The notes beneath the pieces are model-generated. The model was given only the letters and a program-made list of their open reading frames with translations, made no database searches and was not told the DNA's origin. A stretch of 60,415 bases of DNA from the NCBI GenBank assembly GCA_030841085.1, contig JAVEDP010000037.1:1-60415 (forward strand), written 5' to 3'. This DNA comes from Pyrinomonadaceae bacterium (lineage in GTDB: Bacteria > Acidobacteriota > Blastocatellia > Pyrinomonadales > Pyrinomonadaceae). Below, piece after piece: positions 33,285 through 41,822 of this stretch; position 1 is the stretch's first letter, and every line of letters begins with the position of its first letter. A program made the position numbers and the translations under genes.

Positions 33285-35477
33285 CTATTTAATTTCAAAA
33301 TCGATCCACTGCGTGGCAAGGCGACGCTTCTCTTTTGCCAGTAGGTCAGTAGCGATTACCTGCAAGACATATTCGCCGGGCAACATTTCAGCTCCGAGTT
33401 CCAGGCCGCTCATCACTGTTAGTTGCTTGAAGTCTGTCAACTTGGAAGTGTCCATAGGAACTTGTGCGCCGCTGAACACCAGTTGGCCATCTCGGAAAAC
33501 CCTAATCTGTGTTTGCAAGTTAGGTTTTCCCGTCTGCTTATCTAACTGCGCGTTGTAAATGGCCACCCCATACAACATCACCATTCCGCCGCTGAAGCGA
33601 CGCAGCGCCGCGCTGGTTTCCGGGTCGGATTGATCGACACTGTCATCAGCACTCGCTTGCGGATCAGGCCCTGCACGATCTCGCAAATATGTTTGCAGCG
33701 GCAGGCCTCGCACCAGCACACCTGAAAGGGTCAAGCGATTCTTTTTGATATCGGGAACTTCAATGAATTGCGACGCCGAACCAACGTGTTCCGAAGCCGT
33801 ATCGCGCAGCGCGGTGCGCAATTGATAAGCGCCGGCTTTCTTGACCGGCACCATTAGGTTGTAAATGAAACCTTCCCTCAGAATGCGTTCGTAGGCTTTT
33901 CCCTTGAGCCGCATGGTATGAGTGCGACTGATCTGATCGACGACAATGCCGTTATCGCCAAAGGTGACGGCCAGAATATCGAACACGGATTGATGCCAGC
34001 CATCGGGTTCTTCGGTAAACGTTAAGTCCCGGGCATTGACGTGCAGCATCGAACGCATAATCGAACCTGTCTTCGGATCGTGAAAAAAGAGCGAGGTCAG
34101 GCGCAGATGAACCCCGGCCGAACCAAACGGCGAGGTGAGCGCATCGGTAAGTTGGCGCACGCGCGTCTTAACCTGGGGCACCGCCTCTTCATCAGTGATG
34201 CCAAAAAATCCGTTACGAACGCGGACATTAAACTTGCCGGGTCGCAGCACGCGTAAAGAAAGTTTGTGAAATTTTCTGCGGCCGGACACCTTGTCAAACG
34301 TGGATTCGTCCGGGCGGTATCCAATCAGGTAGTAGCCTTTCTGATCGTCGATGACACGTTTGATCCCGCCGGCCAAATCATTGTTGTTGACAATGGCAAA
34401 GCCGCCAGTCTGTTGAGCGAGATAAAACAAGCCGTTTTGCGATTCGAAAAAACTGGCTCGGCGATCAGCCAGGTTTTTTTCGATCTCATTGGCGTTCATT
34501 TGCCCGCCAGAGTCCTCGGCAGTAAAGCCGAGCGTTTGCAATCCACGCGCATCCATCGTGTAAATGACGACTGAAGCGCGATTGGCCTGGTCAGTCAGAT
34601 TTCGCAGCGCATCGAGAACCCGCTGACCGCTGGCGGCGTCCGCTCCATTAAAGATCTTGATGCCGTCCGACATCACAATTACCGACTTGCGTCCAGGCAG
34701 AGTCCGCAAACCGCGAACAACATAATTAATAGCGCCCAATGTGCCGACGGAGAAAATGTCTTCGCGAAAACGTTCGAGGTCCTGATCCGCGTCTGAGGTA
34801 AGCGTCGCATTGTCACTGCCTGGCATCTCGGGCGAACCGCTGGTAATTGGAGCGAAAGCTCCTACCCCGCCTCTTCCAGACATACTCCATTTCACCTTCT
34901 CCAGCGCCGCGTACAACTGCCGTTTATCGGAAGTGAACTGCTGCAGCGCGCCGACGCCACCGGCGGTACGAATTATCGCCACCAGATCGTTTGGCTGCAT
35001 TTGTTCATCAAGAAATTTCTTAAGCGCGGCCCGCACGAAATGGGTGCTTTCAAATGACAAACCAAGATCGTCAACCACTAGCGCAATGGTCCGTCGCACC
35101 TGGTCGGGCCTGAGTTTTACTGGCGGCAAAGGCGGCGCATTCTTATCAACGGATTTTGCGGCTGCTGCTGCGCTGGATCTCGCAGCGGAATCGAGTGAAA
35201 CATAAGAAAAGTTGTCGATCTTTTGCGGCTTTCCGTCTTCCAGAATTTGCAGCTCGTCTGGTCGCAGATCAGTAACCTGTTTGCCATTCTTTTCAGTGAT
35301 CACTGCATCCACCTGGACCAGATTAGTAGTGATGCGGACGACGTCTTCGCTGGCGCGTTGAGGTGTTTGCGTTTCAGGTTGCGGCGGCGCGGCTTGTTTC
35401 GGAGGTGTAGGCTGTTGAGCGAAACCAGGCCACGTGAGGCTGAGCAATAAACAGAATGCGATCAGCGTTCTCTTCAT
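33285..35477 (-). CDS. Exported VWFA-related acidobacterial protein
   Basis: The 730-residue protein has a signal peptide (cleavage near FAQ at about 21) and a Pro/Gln-rich linker. Then comes the segment VVRITTNLVQVDAVITEKNGK...DLRPDELQILEDGKPQKI, which identifies the acidobacterial VWFA-related family. The VWA MIDAS appears as ALVVDDLGLSFES (about 132-144). The C-terminal part (about 440-730) is beta-rich. These proteins are numerous in Acidobacteriota and their role is unknown; metal-dependent protein binding is presumed. Confidence 0.93.
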   Translation of the reverse strand: MKRTLIAFCLLLSLTWPGFAQQPTPPKQAAPPQPETQTPQRASEDVVRITTNLVQVDAVITEKNGKQVTDLRPDELQILEDGKPQKIDNFSYVSLDSAARSSAAAAAKSVDKNAPPLPPVKLRPDQVRRTIALVVDDLGLSFESTHFVRAALKKFLDEQMQPNDLVAIIRTAGGVGALQQFTSDKRQLYAALEKVKWSMSGRGGVGAFAPITSGSPEMPGSDNATLTSDADQDLERFREDIFSVGTLGAINYVVRGLRTLPGRKSVIVMSDGIKIFNGADAASGQRVLDALRNLTDQANRASVVIYTMDARGLQTLGFTAEDSGGQMNANEIEKNLADRRASFFESQNGLFYLAQQTGGFAIVNNNDLAGGIKRVIDDQKGYYLIGYRPDESTFDKVSGRRKFHKLSLRVLRPGKFNVRVRNGFFGITDEEAVPQVKTRVRQLTDALTSPFGSAGVHLRLTSLFFHDPKTGSIMRSMLHVNARDLTFTEEPDGWHQSVFDILAVTFGDNGIVVDQISRTHTMRLKGKAYERILREGFIYNLMVPVKKAGAYQLRTALRDTASEHVGSASQFIEVPDIKKNRLTLSGVLVRGLPLQTYLRDRAGPDPQASADDSVDQSDPETSAALRRFSGGMVMLYGVAIYNAQLDKQTGKPNLQTQIRVFRDGQLVFSGAQVPMDTSKLTDFKQLTVMSGLELGAEMLPGEYVLQVIATDLLAKEKRRLATQWIDFEIK

Positions 35478-35532
35478 CAGTTACACCTTGTCGTGTGGCT
35501 ATCTCGCTGCACTCAACGATGAATCTATCTCG

Positions 35533-35559
35533 CCACCGCAAACTAACAGTTTGCTTTAC
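35533..35559. repeat. GTAAAGCAAACTGTTAG-family repeat overlapping the bshA stop
   Basis: A single copy (CCACCGCAAACTAACAG...GTTTGCTTTAC) is placed so that its end contributes the TAA stop of bshA. No inverted partner is seen in the short gap to the VWA gene. Confidence 0.88.
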
Positions 35560-36680
35560 TTCGCGAGCACTCGTTCGTAAAACTCGATGTAACGCGGGAT
35601 CACGATCTCGGTGCGGTAACGCGAGACTGCTGATTCGCGCGCGCGCCGGCCCATCGCGCGACGCAACTCAGGGTCGGCTAATAATTTTCCCGCATCATTC
35701 GCCATCTTTTCCACGTCGCCCACTTCGCTGAGAAATCCCGTTTCGCCATCGTCGACCACTTCCGGAATGCCGCCCACACGTGATGCGATGACCGGCACTT
35801 CGCAGGCCATCGCTTCCAGCGCGGCCAGACCAAACGACTCCTGTTCCGACGGCAACAGCAGAACATCGGCGGCTGACAGGTAATCAACAATCTTCGGTTG
35901 CTTGCCGACAAAAACACATTGGTCGTAAACCTTGAGGCAGCGCGCACGGTGCTCGACGTTCGTCCGTTCGCTGCCATCTCCGACCATCACCAGTCGCGCC
36001 GCAATTCCTTTCGCCAGCACGCGCGCCAGTATCTCGACACAATCGACGGGACGCTTTACGGGACGAAAATTTGAGACGTGAACCAACAACGGCTCGCCGG
36101 CCGGGCTAAGCGCCGCGCGCAAGTCAGTCACCGCGTGCCGCGCGTATTCCGATTGGCAAATGAAATTCGGGATGACCTCGATATCGTCAAACTGAAAAAT
36201 TTCTTTTGTTGCCTGCTTCAGGTAATGCGAGATCGCGGTCACTCCATCCGATTGCACAATGCCGTAACGCGTGATGGGCAGATAAGACCGATCGGCGCCG
36301 ACCAGGGTGATGTCGGTCCCATGCAGCGTAGTGATAACCGGCAGCCGCCGTTTTGGTTTCAGCGACTCGCGCGCGAGGATGGCGCTGATCGAATGTGGAA
36401 TGGCGTAGTGAACGTGCAGCAGATCCAGATTCTCGGTCTCGGCGACGGTGGCCATCTTGGTTGCGAGCGCAAGCGTGTATGGCTGATGCTCAAACAACGG
36501 GTAGGACATCATCTCCACTTCATGGAAACGCACGCGCTCGTTCAGTTCAGTTAATCGCGTCGGTAATGAGGAGGAGATGAAATGGACCGTGTGCCCGCGT
36601 TCTGCCAGTTCCTTGCCCAGCTCAGAGCCGACTATGCCGCTGCCACCGTACGTGGGATAAACCGTGATGCCGATATTCAT
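35556..36680 (-). CDS. bshA: N-acetyl-alpha-D-glucosaminyl L-malate synthase
   Basis: The 374-residue GT4 glycosyltransferase carries out the first step of bacillithiol synthesis, transferring GlcNAc from UDP-GlcNAc to L-malate. TVYPTYGGSGIVGSELGKEL, HVHYAIPHS, TLHGTDITLVG and NFRPVKR match BshA. The EX7E motif is in EQESFGLAALEAM. bshB1 lies about 3 kb away, which strengthens the call over a generic GT4 enzyme. bshC is not in the window. Confidence 0.94.
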   Translation of the reverse strand: MNIGITVYPTYGGSGIVGSELGKELAERGHTVHFISSSLPTRLTELNERVRFHEVEMMSYPLFEHQPYTLALATKMATVAETENLDLLHVHYAIPHSISAILARESLKPKRRLPVITTLHGTDITLVGADRSYLPITRYGIVQSDGVTAISHYLKQATKEIFQFDDIEVIPNFICQSEYARHAVTDLRAALSPAGEPLLVHVSNFRPVKRPVDCVEILARVLAKGIAARLVMVGDGSERTNVEHRARCLKVYDQCVFVGKQPKIVDYLSAADVLLLPSEQESFGLAALEAMACEVPVIASRVGGIPEVVDDGETGFLSEVGDVEKMANDAGKLLADPELRRAMGRRARESAVSRYRTEIVIPRYIEFYERVLAK

Positions 36681-36682
36681 TG

Positions 36683-36813
36683 TTGGTCAGTAGTCAGTGG
36701 TCCGTTGCCAGTTGCCCGCCCGTAGTTTGTTCTTAGTCTTTTCAGCTGGGTTAAAAAAGGTAGCAAGGAGAAGAACCGAATACAACTGACAACGGACTAC
36801 TGACTACTGACCA
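36683..36813. repeat. GTCAGTA heptad inverted repeat upstream of bshA
   Basis: Arm 36683-36712 (GTCAGTA, GTCAGTG, GTCCGTT units) and inverted arm 36781-36813 flank a 68-base loop. The left arm begins 2 bases from the bshA ATG. The rest of the 428-base gap up to the nfu gene holds a GGCGGGGGCAAG fragment (36893) and a TATAAT box at 37038-37043 that may serve nfu; its -35 box is weak. Confidence 0.88.
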
Positions 36814-37108
36814 AGACAAAAAAAAGCGGAGGCAGAACGACCCTCGCAATCGCGCTGCCTCCATCTCAACTTGGCTCACCTTAGTTGTAAGGCGGGGGCA
36901 AGTGAGGGCGGGAGTATATGCTCGCCTGCCTGCTTTGGCAACTTTTTTGGGCCATAATACAACGCTAATTTTATGAGGTTTTTGTCCGCCAAATGTCGCC
37001 CTGCCACCCGTGACCTGCGCTTGTCGCGCAAACCCGTTATAATGCTTACACATCCAAAGTTGCAGCCATTTAATTGGACATCAGTCATGAGCAAGCGGAG
37101 ATTTAGCA

Positions 37109-37666
37109 ATGCCAAAAATTAGCGATATCGAAGAGACTCCTAATCCGAATGCCGTCAAATTCATTTTGCGCGAGCCGGTCTCGAACGGCACTGCCCGCTC
37201 ATACAGTTCGGCGGACCAGGGCCAGGACGACAGCCTGGCGAAATCGCTATTCGCAATCGAGCACGTCGTTTCCGTCTTCTACATGGACCGGATGATTACG
37301 ATTGAAAAAGACGATGAGGGCGATTGGGATGATCTGCTGCCAATCCTGGCTGTTCCCATCCGCGCCGCTGAAGCTGTGAATTCACCCGCGGCCGCAGCCG
37401 CCGCTGTTGGCGGTGCGATCGCCGCAGTCACCAGCGACGATCCGCGGCTGCTAAAGATAAATGAAATTTTGGATGAGAAAGTCAGGCCGGCCCTGATGGG
37501 AGATGGTGGCTATCTCGAAGTGCTTGGTCTTAAGGAACACACACTCAGCATTCGCTATCAGGGCGCATGCGGCAGTTGCCCCAGCTCGCTCACTGGTACG
37601 CTGATGGCGATCGAGGGAATGCTCAAGCAGGAGATCGATCCCGAACTCGAAGTTATTGCTGTCTAA
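37109..37666 (+). CDS. NifU/Nfu-type iron-sulfur scaffold or carrier protein
   Basis: The 185-residue protein has an Nfu N-terminal domain (TPNPNAVKFIL, SLAKSLFAIEHVVSVFYMDRMITIEK), an Ala-rich linker (about 95-108) and a C-terminal NifU domain with MGDGGYLEVLG and GACGSCPSS (C154, C157). It is expected to receive a [4Fe-4S] cluster and pass it to client proteins. It sits between bshA and bshB1; bacillithiol has been tied to Fe-S handling in Firmicutes, so the neighbourhood may be functional. Confidence 0.93.
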   Translation: MPKISDIEETPNPNAVKFILREPVSNGTARSYSSADQGQDDSLAKSLFAIEHVVSVFYMDRMITIEKDDEGDWDDLLPILAVPIRAAEAVNSPAAAAAAVGGAIAAVTSDDPRLLKINEILDEKVRPALMGDGGYLEVLGLKEHTLSIRYQGACGSCPSSLTGTLMAIEGMLKQEIDPELEVIAV

Positions 37667-37745
37667 GTTTTTGGAACTCAAGCCCACCGCTCACGTTTAA
37701 TCCTTCGACTTAGACCATCTCTGCCGACCCGTTTCAGGAGTCCAC

Positions 37746-39653
37746 ATGACCAATCGCTTTCCCCTGCAAGCTGTTCTGCTTGTCCTGCTAGTGCTGCCGG
37801 CAATCAATGCGCAGGAAACATCGCAAAAAATAATCGATGGACCACCTGCCACGGCAACTGCGGCGGCGCCGGCGAAGAAATCCAAACCAACCTCAGCAGC
37901 TGCAAAAGCAAAGATCGAACAGCAGAAGGCGTTGGGTCTAACGCTGTTAGTTTCGTTGGCAAACGAGGCTCGCAATTTTTCCGATCAGACGTTGCGTGCG
38001 CGCACGCTGTCGCGAATCGCTGACGCTCTTTGGGAGCCCGATCCCGACCAGGGCCGCGCGCTCTTCCGCAAAGCGTGGGACGCCGCTGAAGTTGCCGATC
38101 AGGATGCAGCGCGTCGCACTGAGGAAGAACGGCAGCGCCAACAGGCAGGTGACACGACCAGGCCCTTCGCGTTAGTTCAGCCTTTCGATTTGCGCGCAGA
38201 GGTACTACGCCTGGCAGCCAAAAGGGATCGCGCGCTAGGCGAAGAGCTTTTGGACAAACTCAAAGAGGCCCGCAAGCAGGAAGCGACGGATGCCGGTGGT
38301 CCACCGCGTTTGGATCCCTTTGCTACTCCGGCAACAGTCAGACAGCGTTTGCGACTTGCTAACCAATTGCTCGAGACGGACGTTGAGCGGGCGCTGCAGT
38401 TTGCCGAACCGGTGCTGGGAACTGTGACCATGGATGGGCTCAACTTTCTTTCGTCCCTGCGAGACAAAAATGCGGCAGCGGCCGACCAACGTTACCTGCG
38501 AATGCTCGCAATTGCCGAGACGGATTTGAAATCCGACGCCAACACAGTCTCGCTGCTCTCCTCATTCCCGTTCACGCCACATCTCTTTGTCACCTTCGAT
38601 TCCGGGGGCGGCCAGTCATCTTCGTCGATGACCAGACCAACTCCTCCACCGGAAGTCGCGCCTGAGTTGCGCAGCGCCTACCTTCGCGTAGCGGCGCAGA
38701 TTCTTCTCCGCCCAATGCCCAATCGCGAGCAGGATCGCAGTTCCTCAGGAGTGCAGGGAAAGTATCAGGTCATCAAGCGTCTGCTGCCGGTCTTTGAACA
38801 GTACGCATCAAAAGAAATAACTGACCAACTGCGGGTCGAAATGGCTGTACTCAAGCAAGGTATTCCCGGAAACGTAAGCGAATCAGACGACGAGAACCCA
38901 ATCCAGCGCGGAATTACTCCCGAGCGGAAACCGGAAGATGTTGAAAAGTCACTGCTCGATCGAATTGAACGTGCAAAAACTTCCGAAGAACGTGACGCAC
39001 TTTACCTGCAACTGGCGTCCAGGACCGCCCAAAGAGGCGACATGCGCGCCCGCGACTTTGCTGAAAAAATCGAAGACAGCGAGCTGCGCAAACAGGCCAG
39101 GCCCTTTGTGGACATGTACCTGGCGAGAAATGCAGTAGAGAAAAGAGATACGGAGAAGGCTCTTACCCTGGCTGCTAAAGGCGATCTTACGCACTTGCAA
39201 AGAGCGTGGCTATTGACGCAAGTCGCTAAGGCGTTGCCGCCCGCTGAGCGCGAGAAAGCCATGGAGTCCATCGCCGAAGCCGCGGCCGAAGCGCGACGCA
39301 TTGATGTTTCAGATGCCGATCGGCCCCGAGCCCTGGTCGCGGTTGCCAACGCTTTGTGGCTGATGGACCATGCGCGTGCCTGGGAGACGATCCTGGAGGT
39401 CATTAAAGCGGCAAACTCCGCTGAGGGTTTCAACGGTGAAGATGGCGGGCTCATGTGGCGGCTGCAATCAAAGAATATGACTTCGTTGCACAGCAGCTCG
39501 GTCGATGACTTTAACCTGCTCGGCATCTTTCGTTCGTTGTCTCAGGAAAACGCGAGCCAGGCGATCGAACTGGCGCGCAGCTTCGAAGGTGAGGCCCCAC
39601 GCGCCACTGCTCTCATCGCAGTTTCGCGAACATTACTTGGTGACAAGAAGTAA
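37746..39653 (+). CDS. Exported helical protein of unknown function
   Basis: The 635-residue protein has a signal peptide (VLLVLLVLPAINAQE, cleavage near residue 23). It is almost entirely alpha-helical and rich in Ala, Arg, Glu and Leu. Recurrent helix pairs (for example LADALWEPDPDQGRALFRKAW, VAVANALWLMDHARAWETILEVI) suggest a TPR- or HEAT-like solenoid. No catalytic motif is seen. ATG 37746 is preceded by AGGAG at 37736. It is 79 bases downstream of nfu and possibly cotranscribed. Confidence 0.7.
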   Translation: MTNRFPLQAVLLVLLVLPAINAQETSQKIIDGPPATATAAAPAKKSKPTSAAAKAKIEQQKALGLTLLVSLANEARNFSDQTLRARTLSRIADALWEPDPDQGRALFRKAWDAAEVADQDAARRTEEERQRQQAGDTTRPFALVQPFDLRAEVLRLAAKRDRALGEELLDKLKEARKQEATDAGGPPRLDPFATPATVRQRLRLANQLLETDVERALQFAEPVLGTVTMDGLNFLSSLRDKNAAAADQRYLRMLAIAETDLKSDANTVSLLSSFPFTPHLFVTFDSGGGQSSSSMTRPTPPPEVAPELRSAYLRVAAQILLRPMPNREQDRSSSGVQGKYQVIKRLLPVFEQYASKEITDQLRVEMAVLKQGIPGNVSESDDENPIQRGITPERKPEDVEKSLLDRIERAKTSEERDALYLQLASRTAQRGDMRARDFAEKIEDSELRKQARPFVDMYLARNAVEKRDTEKALTLAAKGDLTHLQRAWLLTQVAKALPPAEREKAMESIAEAAAEARRIDVSDADRPRALVAVANALWLMDHARAWETILEVIKAANSAEGFNGEDGGLMWRLQSKNMTSLHSSSVDDFNLLGIFRSLSQENASQAIELARSFEGEAPRATALIAVSRTLLGDKK

Positions 39654-39660
39654 GGTGTGC

Positions 39661-39815
39661 GATCGGAAGAGCGTGGGCCTGCCCACCTTCCCGACCTCGA
39701 TACAATTAGACTTGAAGATTTTGATCTGCTCTCGAAGGGAGTTCAACCTGAACGCAGGGATAACGGCTGAAAGTCTCTCAGGTCGGGAAGGCGGGCTTGC
39801 CCCCGCTCTTCGAAC
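39661..39815. repeat. GGCTTGCCCCCGC-family inverted repeat
   Basis: Arm 39661-39696 and inverted arm 39781-39815 (GGTCGGGAAGGCGGGCTTG...) are 6-14 bases from the stops of the two convergent genes. They belong to the same family as 4234-4363 and 56030-56250. Confidence 0.88.
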
Positions 39816-39828
39816 CTAACAGAGGCTA

Positions 39829-40575
39829 TTAAGAATAAATATTCATTGGTCTTGTCAGTAACTCAACCGGGTCATCCACATTCAAAGCCTCGCGCACATA
39901 AAAAGGCTCGCCTGCCGCAACGCCGATCAACGATCCAAAATAGCGCATGCGCAATTCAATCTGATCGAGAAACGCCGGGTCACTAATGCGCGTCGCCGGT
40001 TCGTTTGATTCCGCCTGGTAAAACTGCGAAGCGTGTGCGCGGATCGCGGCCATCTTTTCCTCAACAAATTCCGAGACATCCACAATAAACGACGGCACTA
40101 CGCGCCGCGAAAAAAGTGAATGCATCAGCGCCGGCATGCGCACGGCATTTTGTTTTCCCTCTTCGTCGTAGCGCGCCATGGTTCCCAGCCGCGCGGCCTC
40201 GCGCACAATGTGACAGGTGTTGGCATGATCCGGATGCGGATCGTCCCAGTGCGTAGTGAGCAAGACTTTCGGCGCGTGTGAACGCAGCACCCGCACCACC
40301 GCCGTGCGCGCCGCTTCAGTGGGCCACACATGTCCATCGGGTTGGCCCAGGTTAAGGCGTACATCCAACTTCAAGATGCGTGCCGCCTCTGCCGCCTCTT
40401 GCTCACGCGTTTCCGCAGTGCCACGCGTGCCCATCTCGCCACGCGTCATGTCCAGCACGCCAGTGCGATAGCCTTGCGACTTTAGTTTGAGAAGAGTTCC
40501 CGCCACAGAAAGCTCTGCATCATCCGGGTGCGAGAAAACGGCCAGCACGTCCAACTCGGTTTGCGCATCGCTCAT
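39829..40575 (-). CDS. bshB1: Bacillithiol biosynthesis deacetylase
   Basis: The 248-residue LmbE/PIG-L family deacetylase removes acetyl from GlcNAc-malate. The zinc and catalytic motif HPDDAEL is at 16-22, and later DDPHPDHANT (about 121-130) supplies the third ligand. RGEMGTRGTAETREQEA and LNLGQPDGHV are typical of the BshB1 subgroup. It is the partner of bshA. Confidence 0.94.
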   Translation of the reverse strand: MSDAQTELDVLAVFSHPDDAELSVAGTLLKLKSQGYRTGVLDMTRGEMGTRGTAETREQEAAEAARILKLDVRLNLGQPDGHVWPTEAARTAVVRVLRSHAPKVLLTTHWDDPHPDHANTCHIVREAARLGTMARYDEEGKQNAVRMPALMHSLFSRRVVPSFIVDVSEFVEEKMAAIRAHASQFYQAESNEPATRISDPAFLDQIELRMRYFGSLIGVAAGEPFYVREALNVDDPVELLTRPMNIYS

Positions 40576-40616
40576 AGCCGTTGAGGTTTAACTAAAGCCG
40601 CGCTTGCGGTCAAGTC

Positions 40617-40698
40617 GTAAAGCAAACTGTTAGTTTGCGGTCGTTCATCTCCACTCAGTAACAGTTCGCCACCACCGCAAACTAACAGTTTGCTTTAC
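40617..40698. repeat. GTAAAGCAAACTGTTAG-family inverted repeat
   Basis: Arm 40617-40643 and inverted arm 40669-40698 enclose a 25-base loop. The element lies between the divergent bshB1 and zinc-ribbon genes. Confidence 0.93.
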
Positions 40699-40780
40699 TC
40701 AGTATGCTAGAATCCGGCCCACGAATTTCTTCTGCGGCCGATCAGACCGGAACCCAAAAAATCGTAGCGAGGGTGAAGCC

Positions 40781-40933
40781 ATGAGATGTCCTGTTTGCAG
40801 CAGATACACCGGCTGGATGAGGACCCGCTGTCCGGCCTGTCGGACCAAGCTCATTCAGTGGTACATCATCGCCGGGATTCTCGTACTGATGGCCTGCTAC
40901 GGTGGGTTTGTTATTCTCGAAAACGGGGGTTAG
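40781..40933 (+). CDS. 50-residue zinc-ribbon membrane protein
   Basis: ATG AGA TGT opens a 50-codon frame with a treble-clef/zinc-ribbon pattern, MRCPVCSRYTG...RCPACRTK (CxxC at 3-6, CxxC at 17-20). One transmembrane helix follows (WYIIAGILVLMACYGGFVIL). GAGGGTGA lies just upstream as a ribosome-binding site. The stop is 10 bases from the convergent DinB-like stop. The function is unknown. Its four-cysteine pattern and good signals make it a credible gene despite its size. Confidence 0.7.
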   Translation: MRCPVCSRYTGWMRTRCPACRTKLIQWYIIAGILVLMACYGGFVILENGG

Positions 40934-40943
40934 AGAACCGTAC

Positions 40944-41411
40944 TCACCGGACTCCCCATTCCCAAATTCCAAATTGAGTCTTCTTATCCAGCGGCGTGCC
41001 CGCTTGCTTTAACGACAGCGCTATTTGTCCGCGATGATGCGATTCGTGAGAAATCAGATAACCCAGAAACGCGGTGACATGAGGTTTGAAGCCTTTAACT
41101 TTACCGTCCTGGCCCAAGCTCTGCTCCAGCAAAGTTCTAATCGCCGCGCTCGAAGCTGACAGCGACTTTCGCAACAGCTTCTTATCAACTGCATTCTCCT
41201 TTTCAAGTTTCACTAAACCTTTTAGCAACTCGGGCGCGGCTGCTTTCAGCCACATCAATCGCACGTTGTGAATGTGCGCGAACTGCTCGCCGACGTTTCG
41301 TCCTTTCGAAGCCGAGAAGCTTGGCAATGAAGCAGGCGCGATCGCGTCAAGCAGATAAAGATTTATGCGGTTGTGAATGTCCCAGGTTTCTAAGAATGAC
41401 TGATCATCCAT
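40944..41411 (-). CDS. DinB-like protein
   Basis: This 155-residue four-helix protein has the DinB/YfiT metal-site histidines: FAHIHNVRLMW (H46 or H48) and SHESHHRGQIALSLK near the C-terminus. Members of the superfamily include bacillithiol S-transferases (BstA) and thiol-dependent enzymes. Its location close to bshB1 makes a bacillithiol-dependent role attractive, but it is not shown by the sequence. Confidence 0.88.
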   Translation of the reverse strand: MDDQSFLETWDIHNRINLYLLDAIAPASLPSFSASKGRNVGEQFAHIHNVRLMWLKAAAPELLKGLVKLEKENAVDKKLLRKSLSASSAAIRTLLEQSLGQDGKVKGFKPHVTAFLGYLISHESHHRGQIALSLKQAGTPLDKKTQFGIWEWGVR

Positions 41412-41451
41412 GCCCTGCTCCTCGTTGTTGCGGTAAAGAGACCACGTTTGA

Positions 41452-41652
41452 TTCGGCTTTGCCGCCTGATGTGCGGCGGTGGCTATGCCCCGCCGTAGAG
41501 ATTCCCTTGAGACTCTGGGCTACGCCCTCACTCCAGCCTTGGCCCAATACATCCGCAGGACCAGGCCCGAATTAAGGGCATAGCCCGGGAATAACTCGGC
41601 TGGTCTCGGCGGGGCATAGCCACCGCCGCACATCAGACGGCAAAGCCGAACC
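41452..41652. repeat. ~200-bp nested palindromic element, copy B
   Basis: Outer arms (from 41452, TTCGGCTTTGCCGCCTGATG; to 41652, ending GCCGAACC) and an inner pair (TGGGCTACGCCCT at 41516-41528 with AGGGCATAGCCC at 41575-41586) repeat the architecture of copy A at 18595. The arm change GGCGGC to GGCGGT, relative to copy A, is matched by a complementary change in the opposite arm. It fills most of the 411-base gap between DinB-like and TolC-like genes. Confidence 0.92.
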
Positions 41653-41716
41653 TAACATGGTCCATGAGCTCCGCGTCATGCGAAAGCAACGCTAATTTCC
41701 TAAGCTTGGTGACGGA

Positions 41717-41740
41717 ACGCAAACTAACAGTTTGCTTTAC
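41717..41740. repeat. GTAAAGCAAACTGTTAG-family repeat, single copy
   Basis: CGCAAACTAACAGTTTGCTT and onward lies 83 bases before the TolC-like stop. No inverted partner is seen beside it. Confidence 0.85.
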
Positions 41741-41822
41741 AAAGTTGAAGGCGGTGAGTTTCGCCCCACGTACTCACCGCCCTCTCGCGTGCGGTGCTGC
41801 CGGTTTTCGGGAGACTCCTAAA

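Noticed and set aside
33164-33319. Longer selB frame with 52 extra N-terminal residues
   Set aside because: The extra codons translate the heptad inverted repeat; SelB homologues begin at the GTPase domain.
39661-39675. GATCGGAAGAGCGT looks like the start of an Illumina adapter
   Set aside because: The bases after it do not continue as adapter, and GAAGAGCG...GGGC is explained by the inverted repeat whose other arm is at 39781-39815.
41412-41822. Possible plus-strand ORFs in the DinB-TolC gap
   Set aside because: They consist of repeat sequence read through both arms, with no ribosome-binding site.
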